Origin: Bordetella parapertussis
GTDB lineage: Bacteria > Pseudomonadota > Gammaproteobacteria > Burkholderiales > SG8-41
Assembly: GCA_945885345.1 (NCBI GenBank)
Contig: CAMCYP010000014.1
Span: forward strand, 1-64,000
DNA length: 64,000 nt
Direction: 5' to 3'
Shown here one piece after another: positions 36,442 to 46,261 of this stretch. Both the position numbers and the translations under genes were made by a program. Positions within the stretch are counted from its first letter, which is position 1. Every line of letters begins with the position of its first letter. The notes below the pieces were generated by a model. The model did not search any database. It was not told the DNA's origin and saw only the letters and a program-made list of their open reading frames with translations.

Positions 36442-37956
36442 ATGTATTACGAACACTTCGGACTGACCCAGGCACCGTTCAAGATCACGCCGAACACCGA
36501 TTTCTTTTTCGGCGGCGGCAACCGCGGCCCGATCCTCGAAGCGCTGATTTACGCGATCACCCAGGGCGAGGGCATCGTCAAGGTCACCGGCGAAGTCGGC
36601 AGCGGCAAAACAATGCTCTGCAGCATGCTGCAAAGCCGGCTGCCGGAACAGGTGGAGACGGTTTATCTGGCCAATCCCAGCGTCTCGCCCGAAGAAATCC
36701 TCCACGCCATCGCTTTCGAAATGCAGTTGGCCATCGATCGCGATGCCACCCGGCTGGTGGTGATGCACGCCATTCAAGCCTATCTGCTGCAGCGCCATGC
36801 CGAGGGCAAACGCGTAGTGCTGTTCGTCGAAGAGTCGCAGGGCATGCCGCTCGCCACGCTGGAAGAAATCCGGCTGCTGTCGAACCTCGAAACCAAATCC
36901 GACAAGCTGCTGCAGATCGTGTTGTTCGGCCAGCCAGAGCTTGACGACAACCTGCGCGAAAACCAGATCCGCCAGCTGAAAGAACGCATCACCCACAGTT
37001 TCCGGCTGGAGCCGCTGACCGCACAGGAAACGCGCGAATATCTGATGTTCCGCCTGCGCGCCGCCGGTTATCGCGGCCCCGACCTGTTTACCGATGCCAT
37101 CGTCCGTGAAATTGCGCGCATCTCCGGCGGCCTGACCCGGCGCATCAACCTGATCACCGACAAGGCTCTGCTCGCCGCTTTCTCCGAAAACACCCACAGC
37201 ATTCGCCAGAAGCACATTGATGCTGCAGTTCGTGACAGTGAATTTGCGCAAAAACACCTGCCCCCGGTTGCGCGCCCGCGCCTGCTTCAGGGTGTCGTGC
37301 TGCTCGGCGTGGGCATGGCGGCTGGTGCAGCGCTGTACGCGGTATTAGGCGCCGGCAACAAACCCGGGGCCATCGAAGCTGCCGTGACTGCAACGGCTCC
37401 AGCCGCCCCCGCGCAACCGGCGGCGACGATTTCGGCAGCCCCGGCCGCTTCTGGCGAAACTGATAAAAAATCAATTAAAACAAATACTTATGAAAATTCG
37501 GTAGCGCCATCTGCAGCGCCGCCCAGCGCAACGTCAACGCCCGTCGTCGCGCCCGCGACACTCGCAGCCACTACGTCAGCCCCAAGCGCAGCAGCGCCCG
37601 CCACGCCCGCCGGCAACAGCGCGCTGCTCGAAAGCCGACTCGCCGCCACCACAACCTGGCTGGGCGGCGCAAAGCCCCAGACCTACACCATCCAACTGCT
37701 CGGCTCGACCGACGACCAACAGCTTAACCAACATCTCAAATTTCTCTCTAACAGCATTGATATCAATAGTCTTTTTGTGTATCGTACCGTCGCTAAAGGT
37801 GCACCGTCACTGACTGTGGTCTGGGGTAGTTTTGACAGTCAGCGTGAAGCTCGCGAGGCCATGGCAAAATTACCGCCATTCCTGAAAGCTTATCGGCCGT
37901 TGCTGCGCACTGTGCAGGGGATCAAAGCGGAAGTCCGGGACCAGAAAGCATCGTGA
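36442..37956 (+). CDS. mshM: MshM/ExeA-like AAA ATPase with periplasmic SPOR-type domain
   Basis: A 504-residue protein. The N-terminal ATPase part is of the ExeA/GspA/MshM type (YYEHFGLTQAPFKITPNTDF; Walker A GEVGSGKT, 50-57). A membrane segment follows near residues 283-305, then a long Ala/Pro/Thr linker, and a C-terminal SPOR-like domain (TYTIQLLGSTDDQQLNQHL to about residue 500) that may bind peptidoglycan. It could place the secretin MshL in the cell wall. An AT-rich motif copy lies in the linker and codes for KSIKTNTY. Next to the response regulator with 2 bases between. Confidence 0.85.
   Translation: MYYEHFGLTQAPFKITPNTDFFFGGGNRGPILEALIYAITQGEGIVKVTGEVGSGKTMLCSMLQSRLPEQVETVYLANPSVSPEEILHAIAFEMQLAIDRDATRLVVMHAIQAYLLQRHAEGKRVVLFVEESQGMPLATLEEIRLLSNLETKSDKLLQIVLFGQPELDDNLRENQIRQLKERITHSFRLEPLTAQETREYLMFRLRAAGYRGPDLFTDAIVREIARISGGLTRRINLITDKALLAAFSENTHSIRQKHIDAAVRDSEFAQKHLPPVARPRLLQGVVLLGVGMAAGAALYAVLGAGNKPGAIEAAVTATAPAAPAQPAATISAAPAASGETDKKSIKTNTYENSVAPSAAPPSATSTPVVAPATLAATTSAPSAAAPATPAGNSALLESRLAATTTWLGGAKPQTYTIQLLGSTDDQQLNQHLKFLSNSIDINSLFVYRTVAKGAPSLTVVWGSFDSQREAREAMAKLPPFLKAYRPLLRTVQGIKAEVRDQKAS
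37471..37491 (+). repeat. AT-rich motif inside mshM-like gene
   Basis: CAATTAAAACAAATACTTAT from 37472. The IHF core has one mismatch. It is in frame in the linker and differs strongly in base composition from the flanking codons. Confidence 0.55.
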
Positions 37957-38023
37957 TCACGAGCGCATGTTGATGTCTGCGAGACGCGCAAAACCATCTG
38001 CAATCCAGGGGAGTAAGTACAAC

Positions 38024-39871
38024 ATGTCCGAACGGACGTCCGACCAGAGGCAAGCCGCCGCGCGGGCCCATCTGCGGAAAACCGGAATTGCCTGCGCCTG
38101 CGCCGCCGTGATTTTTGCCGGTGGCTGCGCCCAGTTCAGCCCGAAGCTTGCGCAATCCACGGGCCATATCGCTGCACCGGCACCTGATGCCAAATCCGCC
38201 GCCCCTGAGATTCCGCCGCCGGCACGCATATCCACGCTGGTGCCCCCGCCCGTCGCCCAGGTCAAACCGCAAACCTACAGCGTGGTCGTGCATGAAGTGC
38301 CGGTGAAAGAGTTGCTGCTGGCGCTGGCGCGCGACACCAAACGCAACATCGACATCCATCCCGGCATCAGCGGGCTGGTCAGCCTGAACGCGATCAACGA
38401 AACCCTGGAAGCCATCCTCGAGCGGGTTTCCAAACAGGTGAACCTGCGCTACCGGATTGAGGGCAACACCATCATTGTTTCTCCGGATACACCGTACATC
38501 AAGACTTACCGCGTCAATTACGTCAACATCCAGCGCAACACCACGTCGACGACCGGCGCATCGGGACAACTCGCAACCACCGGTCAAGGCTCACAGGGCA
38601 GCGGCTCATCAACGGCAGCCGGCGGAAATACCTCAAGCACGGTGGTCACCACCACTTCCAATTCGGATTTCTGGAAGTTGCTGGAACAGTCCGTGCGTTC
38701 GATTCTGAATTCGTCGATGCAGCAAAGCCAGACTGCCGAAGCGCGACAGAACCGGCTGGAACTCATCAAGCAGGAACAGGAAATGCGCACCAAGCAGATG
38801 GAGGCCGCGAGCAAGGCCGGCCAGTCTGCGCCGGCATTGGCCAATTCGCTGGCATCATTGGGAAGCACACAAACCAGTGCCAGTGCATCGCTGTTGCCGG
38901 ATGACGTCATCGTCAACCCGGTGGCAGGCACCATCACCATCAACGGCAATGAAAAACAGCATCAACTGGTACAGGATTACCTGACCCAGGTCGAACGCGG
39001 CGCGCAGCGGCAGGTGCTGATCGAAGCCACGATCGTGGAAGTCAACCTGTCTGACAACTACCAGGGCGGCATCGACTGGTCGCGGCTGCCGATCAACGGC
39101 GGCCTGTCCTTCAGCCAGCAGCTGCTGCGCGGCTTCGGCACCGGCCTGACCCAGCTTGGCAACAATTTTTTCCAGGTCGGTTACAGCAATCCGACCACTG
39201 AAGTCGGCAACATCAACGCCACCGTCAAGCTGCTGCAGGAATTCGGCAACACCAAGGTACTGTCGAGCCCGAAGCTGATGGTCCTGAACAACCAGACCGC
39301 GCTGCTGAAGGCCGTGGACAATCTGGTCTATTTCGAGATCCAGGCGCAAAGCAACACGACGCAGGGCGTGGCCTCCACCACCTTCAACACCACCGCGAAA
39401 ACCGTGGCGCTCGGCGTAGTCATGGGCGTGACCCCGCAGATCAACGATGACGGCCGCGTGCTGCTGACGGTGCGCCCGACCATTTCCCGCCTGCTGCGCT
39501 TCAAAAACGACCCCAATCCCAGTCTGTGCGATGCCAACAGGCTGAATTGCGTTGCCAACCCGGTGCCTGAAATCCAGGTGCGGGAAATGGAATCGGTATT
39601 GCAGATCGGCAACGGCCAGACCATCATCCTCGGCGGTCTGATGCAGGACAACGTCCAGCGTAACCGCGAACAGATCCCGGGCGCAGACCTGATCGGGAAT
39701 GCCGGTGAATTGTTCCGCTTCCGTGATGAGCGTGTCAGCAAAAGCGAACTGGTAATTTTCCTGCGCCCGACCGTAATACCGAACCCCTCGCTGGAAAGCG
39801 ATGAACTGAAGTTTTTCCAGCGCTTCCTGCCGCAAGCCGAGTCCGCACCGGCGCCCAAGCCCGCCCCATGA
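38024..39871 (+). CDS. mshL: MSHA-type pilus secretin MshL
   Basis: A 615-residue outer-membrane secretin. Near the N-terminus lies a lipobox-like AVIFAGGCAQ, so it is probably a lipoprotein. N-domains precede a Ser/Thr/Gly-rich insertion around residues 170-205, and the C-terminal secretin domain includes QVLIEATIVEVNLSDNYQGG and VLSSPKLMVLNNQTALLKAV. Homologues form the gated ring for type IV pili and type II secretion. An ATG 19 codons upstream is possible; the chosen ATG has GGGGAG about 10 bases before it. Confidence 0.92.
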   Translation: MSERTSDQRQAAARAHLRKTGIACACAAVIFAGGCAQFSPKLAQSTGHIAAPAPDAKSAAPEIPPPARISTLVPPPVAQVKPQTYSVVVHEVPVKELLLALARDTKRNIDIHPGISGLVSLNAINETLEAILERVSKQVNLRYRIEGNTIIVSPDTPYIKTYRVNYVNIQRNTTSTTGASGQLATTGQGSQGSGSSTAAGGNTSSTVVTTTSNSDFWKLLEQSVRSILNSSMQQSQTAEARQNRLELIKQEQEMRTKQMEAASKAGQSAPALANSLASLGSTQTSASASLLPDDVIVNPVAGTITINGNEKQHQLVQDYLTQVERGAQRQVLIEATIVEVNLSDNYQGGIDWSRLPINGGLSFSQQLLRGFGTGLTQLGNNFFQVGYSNPTTEVGNINATVKLLQEFGNTKVLSSPKLMVLNNQTALLKAVDNLVYFEIQAQSNTTQGVASTTFNTTAKTVALGVVMGVTPQINDDGRVLLTVRPTISRLLRFKNDPNPSLCDANRLNCVANPVPEIQVREMESVLQIGNGQTIILGGLMQDNVQRNREQIPGADLIGNAGELFRFRDERVSKSELVIFLRPTVIPNPSLESDELKFFQRFLPQAESAPAPKPAP

Positions 39872-41073
39872 GCCTGCTGATGAAGGCCTTGGAAAAGGCC
39901 GCCAAGGATCGTGGCGAAACGCAGCAGCAGCCGGCCGCGGCAGCGAACGTCGCCGCGAGCAGCGCTGCACCAGCCGCAGCATCGCCGGCGATGGAATTGT
40001 CACTGGAGCCCTTGCAGGCCGACGCACCCGTCCCCCCGCCCCTGGCAGAACCCGCGCCGGCGCGTAGCACGGCGAAAAACCGCAACGACCGCAACCAGGC
40101 ACGTGCGGCGACCGTGATGCAGGCAACTGCGCGCACGGCACCTGCGGCAGCAGCGACCAGCGGGTTGCGCATCCGTCCGGTGATGGCACTCGGACTGCTG
40201 GCGGGTATCGTGACATTGGGGTTCGCGGTTTACGTTTATCTGCAGATCACCAATCCCGGAATGTTCATCCGCCAGCCGCCGCCCGCCGCAAAACCGCTGA
40301 CGCCGCTGGTACAGTCCCCGTCACCAGCGCCGATTGCAACCGGCACGGTCATCGCGCCTGCCGAACAAGCCACGGCGCAAACCCGCGCGGCAGAGCCGGC
40401 ACAGACTGCACGTGTGCCGGCCGCGGAACCCGCACCGGCACGCAGCACAGAGACGCCGCGCAACAATATCCAGGTCAGCGCTGGTACCGCCGAGCCGCAA
40501 CTCAATCCGCAACTGAGCCAGGCTTATGCCGCACTGCAGTCGGGCAAACTGGATGCCGCACGCCAGCTCTACACCGACGCCGCACGTGGTGATCCGCGCA
40601 ACATCAATGCCCTGCTGGGCCTCGCCGCAATTGCGATGCAGGAGAGCCACCCGGAGGAAGCCAGTCGGCTGTATTTCAACGTGCTCGAGCTGGAGCCGCG
40701 CAACGCCTATGCGCAGACCGGGCTGATTGCGATGATGGGGCGCGCCGATCCGGCGGCCGCAGAATCCAGGCTGAAGCAGCTGATCGCCCGTCAACCGCTG
40801 GCATCGCTTTATTTCACCCTGGGCAATCTCTACGGCGACCAGTCGCGCTGGGCCGAGGCGCAACAAGCCTATTTCCAGGCGCATCAACTGGAACCGGCGA
40901 ACCCCGATTACGCCTACAACCTCGCGGTCGGACTTGAACACATCGGCCAGCCCAGGCTGGCTGCAAACTTCTACCAGCGCGCGGTCGATCAGGCTAAAAC
41001 CAAAGGCCGTGTCGGATTCAACCTGGCGCAAGCGCAGGACCGCATCCGTCAACTCGCCGCGCTGCCGCAATAA
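39868..41073 (+). CDS. mshN: TPR-repeat protein, MshN-like
   Basis: A 401-residue protein. After a short start (MSLLMKALEKAAKDRGE), an Ala/Pro-rich segment, one membrane helix (VMALGLLAGIVTLGFAVYVY) and another Ala/Pro-rich linker, the last 200 residues form TPR-like helical repeats (SQAYAALQSGKLDAARQLY, INALLGLAAIAMQESHPEEA). It overlaps mshL by 4 bp (ATGA). Probably a periplasmic scaffold helping secretin assembly, by analogy with other TPR proteins of type IV pili. Confidence 0.8.
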   Translation: MSLLMKALEKAAKDRGETQQQPAAAANVAASSAAPAAASPAMELSLEPLQADAPVPPPLAEPAPARSTAKNRNDRNQARAATVMQATARTAPAAAATSGLRIRPVMALGLLAGIVTLGFAVYVYLQITNPGMFIRQPPPAAKPLTPLVQSPSPAPIATGTVIAPAEQATAQTRAAEPAQTARVPAAEPAPARSTETPRNNIQVSAGTAEPQLNPQLSQAYAALQSGKLDAARQLYTDAARGDPRNINALLGLAAIAMQESHPEEASRLYFNVLELEPRNAYAQTGLIAMMGRADPAAAESRLKQLIARQPLASLYFTLGNLYGDQSRWAEAQQAYFQAHQLEPANPDYAYNLAVGLEHIGQPRLAANFYQRAVDQAKTKGRVGFNLAQAQDRIRQLAALPQ

Positions 41074-41100
41074 CGGACCCGGGCGCTACTAGCTACCGCG

Positions 41101-42807
41101 ATGGCCGAACAACGGAAGAAACTACGGCTGGGTGAACTGCTGGTGCAGCAGGGGCTGATCACCAAGGATCAGCTCGCGATCGTGCTCGCCGAGCAACGCA
41201 ACAGCAACATTCCACTCGGTCGCCTGCTGGTCAGGCTCGGCTTCGTTACTGAAACCGCGATCCGCGACATCATGGCGCGGACCGTCGGTCAGGAATCAAT
41301 CGACCTGGCCCAGGTTGTCGCCGATTCGGAAGCCTTGAGCCTGGTGCCCGAGGACTTCGCGCGTCGCAACCACGTGCTGCCGATCGCCTACGATCCGGCC
41401 GACCAGGTGCTGACCATCGCCACGACGGAAATTTTCAACGTCGTCGCACTCGACCAGTTGCGTGCCCTGCTCGGCCCGCAGGTCGAATTGAAGGCGCAGC
41501 TCGCCGCCGAAGCACAGCTTGGTGACTACATCGACCTGTTCTATGGTCACGAACTGTCGGTCGACGGCATCCTCACCGAAATCGAAACCGGCGAAATCGA
41601 TTACGAAAGCCTGCAGGCCGGCGGCGACGAATACACCCAGCCGATGGTGCGGCTGGTCAATGCCATTCTGGTCGATGCCGTCAAACGCGGCGCCTCCGAC
41701 ATCCACTTCGAGCCGGAGTACGCCTTCCTGCGCATCCGTTATCGCATTGACGGCGTACTGGAAACCGTACGCAGCCTGCACAAGACCTACATGCCCGGCA
41801 TTACCGTGCGGGTGAAAGTGGTCAGCGAAATGAATATCGCAGAAACCCGTGCGCCGCAGGACGGACGGCTGTCATTGACGCTGAATGGCCGGCCGATCGA
41901 TTTCCGCGTCTCCACCCAGCCGACGATCTACGGCGAGAACATCGTACTGCGCGTGCTGGATCGCGAAAAATCCATCGTCAATCTGGACCGCATGAACCTG
42001 CCCGCCGCAACCATGGCAAAGCTGGAAATGATGCTGGCACGGCCGGAAGGCATTCTCGTCGTCACCGGCCCCACCGGCAGCGGCAAAACCACCACGCTGT
42101 ATTCACTGCTGGCCCAGGTCAATGACGAAACCGTCAACATCATGACACTGGAGGATCCGGTCGAATACCCGCTGACCCTGATGCGCCAGACCTCGGTCAA
42201 TGAGGTGGCGCGCATGGATTTCGCCAACGGTATCCGTTCGATCATGCGCCAGGATCCGGACATCATCCTGGTCGGTGAGGTGCGCGACAAGGAAACCGCG
42301 GAAATGGCCTTCCGCGCCGCCATGACCGGCCACCAGGTGTTCACCACGCTGCACACCAACTCGGCGCTCGGCGCCTTCCCGCGGCTGCTCGACATCGGCA
42401 TACAACCGGACATCATGGCCGGCAACATCATCGGCATCATCGCGCAGCGCCTGGTGCGTCTGCTGTGCGTGCATTGCAAGGAAGCCTACGCGCCGTCACA
42501 GGAAGAACGCGCCCTGCTCGGCGTGGCTGCGGATTCGGCATCCTTTCTCTACCGCCCGGTGGGCTGCAAGCACTGTTCGAACAAGGGCTACCGCGGCCGC
42601 ACCCCGATCATGGAACTGCTGGTGATGGACGCAGACATGGACGAACTGGTGGCACGCCGCGCCACCGCCAAGGAGCTGCGCGCCGAGGCCGTCTCCAAGG
42701 GTTTCCGCTCACTCGCCGAAGAAGGCATCGGCCGCGTGATTGAAGGCAGCACCAGCCTCGCCGAAGTCGCGCGCTCCGTCGATCTCACCGGAAGGCTGCG
42801 CCAATGA
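41101..42807 (+). CDS. mshE: MSHA-type pilus assembly ATPase MshE
   Basis: A 568-residue PilB/GspE-family ATPase. The N-terminal MshEN domain (KLRLGELLVQQGLITKDQL, then PLGRLLVRLGFVTE) has the two LGxxL repeats that bind c-di-GMP in Vibrio MshE. The motor part has Walker A GPTGSGKT (323-330), Asp and His boxes, Walker B in QDPDIILVGEVRD, and a four-cysteine zinc motif (CVHC and CKHC). It powers pilus extension. Confidence 0.93.
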   Translation: MAEQRKKLRLGELLVQQGLITKDQLAIVLAEQRNSNIPLGRLLVRLGFVTETAIRDIMARTVGQESIDLAQVVADSEALSLVPEDFARRNHVLPIAYDPADQVLTIATTEIFNVVALDQLRALLGPQVELKAQLAAEAQLGDYIDLFYGHELSVDGILTEIETGEIDYESLQAGGDEYTQPMVRLVNAILVDAVKRGASDIHFEPEYAFLRIRYRIDGVLETVRSLHKTYMPGITVRVKVVSEMNIAETRAPQDGRLSLTLNGRPIDFRVSTQPTIYGENIVLRVLDREKSIVNLDRMNLPAATMAKLEMMLARPEGILVVTGPTGSGKTTTLYSLLAQVNDETVNIMTLEDPVEYPLTLMRQTSVNEVARMDFANGIRSIMRQDPDIILVGEVRDKETAEMAFRAAMTGHQVFTTLHTNSALGAFPRLLDIGIQPDIMAGNIIGIIAQRLVRLLCVHCKEAYAPSQEERALLGVAADSASFLYRPVGCKHCSNKGYRGRTPIMELLVMDADMDELVARRATAKELRAEAVSKGFRSLAEEGIGRVIEGSTSLAEVARSVDLTGRLRQ

Positions 42808-42853
42808 CGGCCCGCCTGCTGCAAACGCAGCATTGCACCTGACCCGCTGATCC

Positions 42854-44065
42854 GTGCCCTCCTTCCAATACAAGGCCATCGACAAAACCGGCCAGCCGGC
42901 CCGGGGCGGCCTCGACGCGGTCAACGAAGTCGATCTCGAGCTGCGCCTGCGCCGCATGGGGCTGGACCTGATCACCTGCAAACAGGTGGATCGGCAAACC
43001 TCGACCACGCTCGCTGCGGGCGGCGCCGTCACCCGGCAGGATCTGGTCAATTTCTGCTTTGACATGGAGCAGATGGTCCGCTCCGGCATCCCGATCATCG
43101 ACGGCCTGCGCGATATGCGCGACAGCATCGATTCACCGCGCTTTCGCGAAGTGCTGACCATCATGACCGAGGACATGGAGGCCGGCAATGTGCTCTCGCA
43201 ATGCATGGCAACACACCCGGATGTTTTTGATCGCGTATTTGTCAGCCTGATCCGCGCCGGCGAGCAGTCCGGCCAGCTCCCCGAAGTGTTCAAGAACCTC
43301 GCCGATACCACCCGCTGGCAGGACGAACTGATTTCACAGACCCGGCGGCTGCTGATGTATCCGGCGCTGACACTGGTAGTGGTGCTCGCGGTGATGGCTG
43401 CGTTGCTGATCTTCCTGGTGCCGCAGATCGCACAGTTGTTCAAATCGATGGGCATGGAACTGCCCATGCAGACGCGGGCACTGCTCGCGGTGTCGGGCAT
43501 CGCCAAGGATTTCTGGCTGCCCATCCTGCTGCTGCCGGTGATTGCCGTGATCACGCTGGTGGTGACCGTGCGCCGGTCGAGCAAGGCCGCCTATCTCTGG
43601 GACTACACCAAACTGCGGCTGCCCATCGTCGGCCCGATCATCCAGAAAATCATCCTTTCCCGGTTCGCCAATGTGTTCGGCCTGATGTACCGCTCCGGGA
43701 TCACCGTACTCGATGCCATCCGCATCAGCGAGGAAGTCGTCGGCAATCGCGTGGTCGCCGACGGCCTGAACCGCGCCGTGCAGCAGATCGCCGCCGGCGA
43801 CGGCATGACGGAATCCTTCAACAACCTCGGCCTGTTCCCGCCGCTGGTGATCCGCATGCTGCGCGTCGGCGAAGCCACCGGCGGACTGGACGTGGCTTTG
43901 GCCAACGTCACTTATTTCTACAACCGCGACGTCAAGGATTCCGTGGACAAGGGCATGAAAATGCTCGGCCCGGCGCTGACGCTGATTCTCGGCGGCATGA
44001 TCGCATTCGTGATCTGGGCGGTGCTCGGTCCCGTCTATGATATTCTCGGCAAACTGAAATTCTAG
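42854..44065 (+). CDS. mshG: MSHA-type pilus inner-membrane platform protein MshG
   Basis: A 403-residue PilC/GspF-family protein with two repeats of the T2SSF domain (RQDLVNFCFDMEQMVRSGIP and the second repeat at LSRFANVFGLMYRSGITVLD) and three membrane segments. The start is GTG at 42854. It forms the cytoplasmic-face platform turned by MshE. Confidence 0.92.
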   Translation: MPSFQYKAIDKTGQPARGGLDAVNEVDLELRLRRMGLDLITCKQVDRQTSTTLAAGGAVTRQDLVNFCFDMEQMVRSGIPIIDGLRDMRDSIDSPRFREVLTIMTEDMEAGNVLSQCMATHPDVFDRVFVSLIRAGEQSGQLPEVFKNLADTTRWQDELISQTRRLLMYPALTLVVVLAVMAALLIFLVPQIAQLFKSMGMELPMQTRALLAVSGIAKDFWLPILLLPVIAVITLVVTVRRSSKAAYLWDYTKLRLPIVGPIIQKIILSRFANVFGLMYRSGITVLDAIRISEEVVGNRVVADGLNRAVQQIAAGDGMTESFNNLGLFPPLVIRMLRVGEATGGLDVALANVTYFYNRDVKDSVDKGMKMLGPALTLILGGMIAFVIWAVLGPVYDILGKLKF

Positions 44066-44090
44066 CCACGGGATATCCCTCATCCCCATC

Positions 44091-45653
44091 ATGGCCAACA
44101 AACTCCTGCTCTGCATCTCGGTAAACGGCGCGACCGCCGCACGCTGGAAAGGCGGGCGGCTGCACGACGTCGAGGTCTTCGCCAACGATGACGCCGGCAT
44201 CGCCGGATTCCGCGACTACGCCGCAGCCTCCGCGGGCACACCCGCATTCATGATTGTTGATGCGGTTGAAGAAGATTACCGCTTCGAAACCCTGCCCCAT
44301 GCCTCGGGCTCCGACCGCGCACAGATGGTCGAACGCAAACTGCGCCAGTATTACCGTTCGTCGCCCTACTGCGCAGCCTCGCTGATCGGACGGGAAGGCG
44401 CCAAGCGCCGCGATGACCGCTTTTTGTTCTCGGCGCTGACCAATCCGGAAATCGTCACGCCGTGGCTGGCGGCACTGGTGGAAACCGGCCTGCCCGTTGG
44501 CGGCATTTACCTGTTGCCCATGGTCATGTCCGGGCTGGTCGACGCGACCGACAGCAAGTCCGACAACCTGCTGCTGGTGGCCGCCCACCCTGCCGGCATC
44601 CGGCTGACTTTTTTCCGCGAAGGCGCGTTCCGGCTGAGTCGCCTGAGCCGCGGCGATGCCACGCAGAACCGCGCCATCATCGACGAAATTTCCAATACGC
44701 GGCTCTACCTGCACGCGCTGCGCGCGGCGACGCTCGACGAACCGGTCACCGTCGTTCTGCTGGATCATGCCGACCGGCTTGGCGAGGCCACCAAGCTCAT
44801 CGGCGAAGACAATCCCAGCCTGCACTGCACCCGCCTCGGCCGGGGCGACATCGCCGCCCGCCTCAAGCTCGACCCGATCCTGATCGAAACTTCGCCGGCA
44901 ACCATCTTTCTGCATCTGCTCGGCGCAACAGTTCCGGAAAACAACCTGGCATCCGCGACGGTAACCGCGGATTACAAACGTTATCAGTCCCGTCGTCAGC
45001 TGTTCGCAGCCAGCGCCGTCGCGGCAGCGATCGGCATCGCCTGGTCCGGATTCAACCTGTTCCAGCAGTACCTGATCGGCGATGAGACTGCCGCCGCCGC
45101 GCAAAGGACTGCGCAGGTCAACGCTGAATACCAGGAAGCCACCAAGCAATTTCCCGCGGCACCCACCACCGCGGACAATCTCAAGCGCGCGACCGAGCTG
45201 GCCGAAACACTACGGACTTCCGCGGCCACGCCCGAACGCTTCTTGCAGGTGATCAGCCGTGCGCTGGCACCCAGCCCCGAAATCGCCCTGGTCGAACTCA
45301 GCTGGCAGAACAGCACCACGGAATTCGATACCGGCACGGTCACCACCGGATCCGGACGGGCACCGCCGAAACCGCCGGCTTCCGGTGCCGTCACCGCCGG
45401 CGCCCGCAAACAAAGCGGACTCATCGCCGGGCAGGTGCGCGATTTCAAAGGTGACTTCCGCCGCGCCATCACCTCCATCAATGCCCTGGCGGAACGCCTG
45501 CGCTCCGACCCCGGCGTGGAGACTGTTCGCGTCGTGCAATTACCGCTCAACGCCAGCCCGACGCTAGCGCTTTCCGGCAATACCGCTGACAATCCGGCGC
45601 AGGCTGGAGCCGCCGAGTTCAAGCTGGTTCTGGTGCTGAAACAACCGTCATGA
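44091..45653 (+). CDS. MshI/GspL-like pilus assembly protein
   Basis: A 520-residue protein combining a PilM-like cytoplasmic half (MANKLLLCISVNGATAARW at the start) with one membrane segment (about residues 303-325) and a periplasmic PilN-like half. This is the layout of GspL and of MshI-type proteins. It contacts MshE and the PilO-like protein encoded next, which overlaps by 4 bp. The periplasmic part contains a Gly/Pro/Ala stretch around residue 425. Confidence 0.72.
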   Translation: MANKLLLCISVNGATAARWKGGRLHDVEVFANDDAGIAGFRDYAAASAGTPAFMIVDAVEEDYRFETLPHASGSDRAQMVERKLRQYYRSSPYCAASLIGREGAKRRDDRFLFSALTNPEIVTPWLAALVETGLPVGGIYLLPMVMSGLVDATDSKSDNLLLVAAHPAGIRLTFFREGAFRLSRLSRGDATQNRAIIDEISNTRLYLHALRAATLDEPVTVVLLDHADRLGEATKLIGEDNPSLHCTRLGRGDIAARLKLDPILIETSPATIFLHLLGATVPENNLASATVTADYKRYQSRRQLFAASAVAAAIGIAWSGFNLFQQYLIGDETAAAAQRTAQVNAEYQEATKQFPAAPTTADNLKRATELAETLRTSAATPERFLQVISRALAPSPEIALVELSWQNSTTEFDTGTVTTGSGRAPPKPPASGAVTAGARKQSGLIAGQVRDFKGDFRRAITSINALAERLRSDPGVETVRVVQLPLNASPTLALSGNTADNPAQAGAAEFKLVLVLKQPS

Positions 45654-46261
45654 CCGCCGAACAACTCAAGGCCCTGCGCGGGCCGCTGGTCCTGCTGGTG
45701 GCAGTGCTGGTTGCAGCCGCCGGCGCCATTTATTACACCCACCTGCTGCGGCAGCAGGCGCAGACCGCCCTGACACAGCAGCAGAACCAGCTGCGTGAAG
45801 CCCAGACACGGATGCAGCGTTCCGGCGATGAAAAATCGATCATCGTTCAGTACGTCGGCAAATATAATCAATTACAGCAATCCGGTTTCATCGGCGAAGA
45901 ACAGCGCATCAACTGGCTCGACGCACTGCGCGCGGCCAACGAGCGCACCGACCTGTTCGGCGTCAATTACGGTATCGAGGCGCAGCAGGTTTACCCTTAC
46001 GCCGCCGAACTCAACCCGGGACCGATCGCCTTGCGGCAATCGGTCATGAAACTGGAATTCCGGCTGCTGCATGAACTTGACCTGCTGCGTTTTTTTGAAG
46101 CGCTGCGGCAGCAGAACGCGGGACTGTTCCACCTCGACCAGTGCACCCTGCGCCGCACCGAAGCCGCCGGCGCCGTGCGTTACCAGCCCAACATCACCGC
46201 CAACTGTCAGTTGGCGTGGATCACTGCGACCCCCGACGCACCGCCCGGAGAACGCCCATGA
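45650..46261 (+). CDS. PilO/MshJ-like pilus assembly protein
   Basis: A 203-residue bitopic protein: membrane helix (GPLVLLVAVLVAAAGAIYYT), coiled coil (QQNQLREAQTRMQ), then a ferredoxin-like periplasmic domain (LRQSVMKLEFRLLHELDLLR), as in PilO and MshJ. It overlaps both neighbours by 4 bp. Confidence 0.72.
   Translation: MTAEQLKALRGPLVLLVAVLVAAAGAIYYTHLLRQQAQTALTQQQNQLREAQTRMQRSGDEKSIIVQYVGKYNQLQQSGFIGEEQRINWLDALRAANERTDLFGVNYGIEAQQVYPYAAELNPGPIALRQSVMKLEFRLLHELDLLRFFEALRQQNAGLFHLDQCTLRRTEAAGAVRYQPNITANCQLAWITATPDAPPGERP

Noticed and set aside
38855-40216. Long minus-strand frame opposite mshL/mshN
   Set aside because: It spans two well-supported genes in antisense and has no recognisable domain.
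43932-45149. Long minus-strand frame opposite mshG and the MshI-like gene
   Set aside because: Antisense shadow typical of high-GC coding DNA.
45861-45877. AATATAATCAATTACAG as another copy of the AT-rich motif
   Set aside because: It lacks the terminal TTR of the IHF core and the CAATWAAA extension; too degenerate to count.
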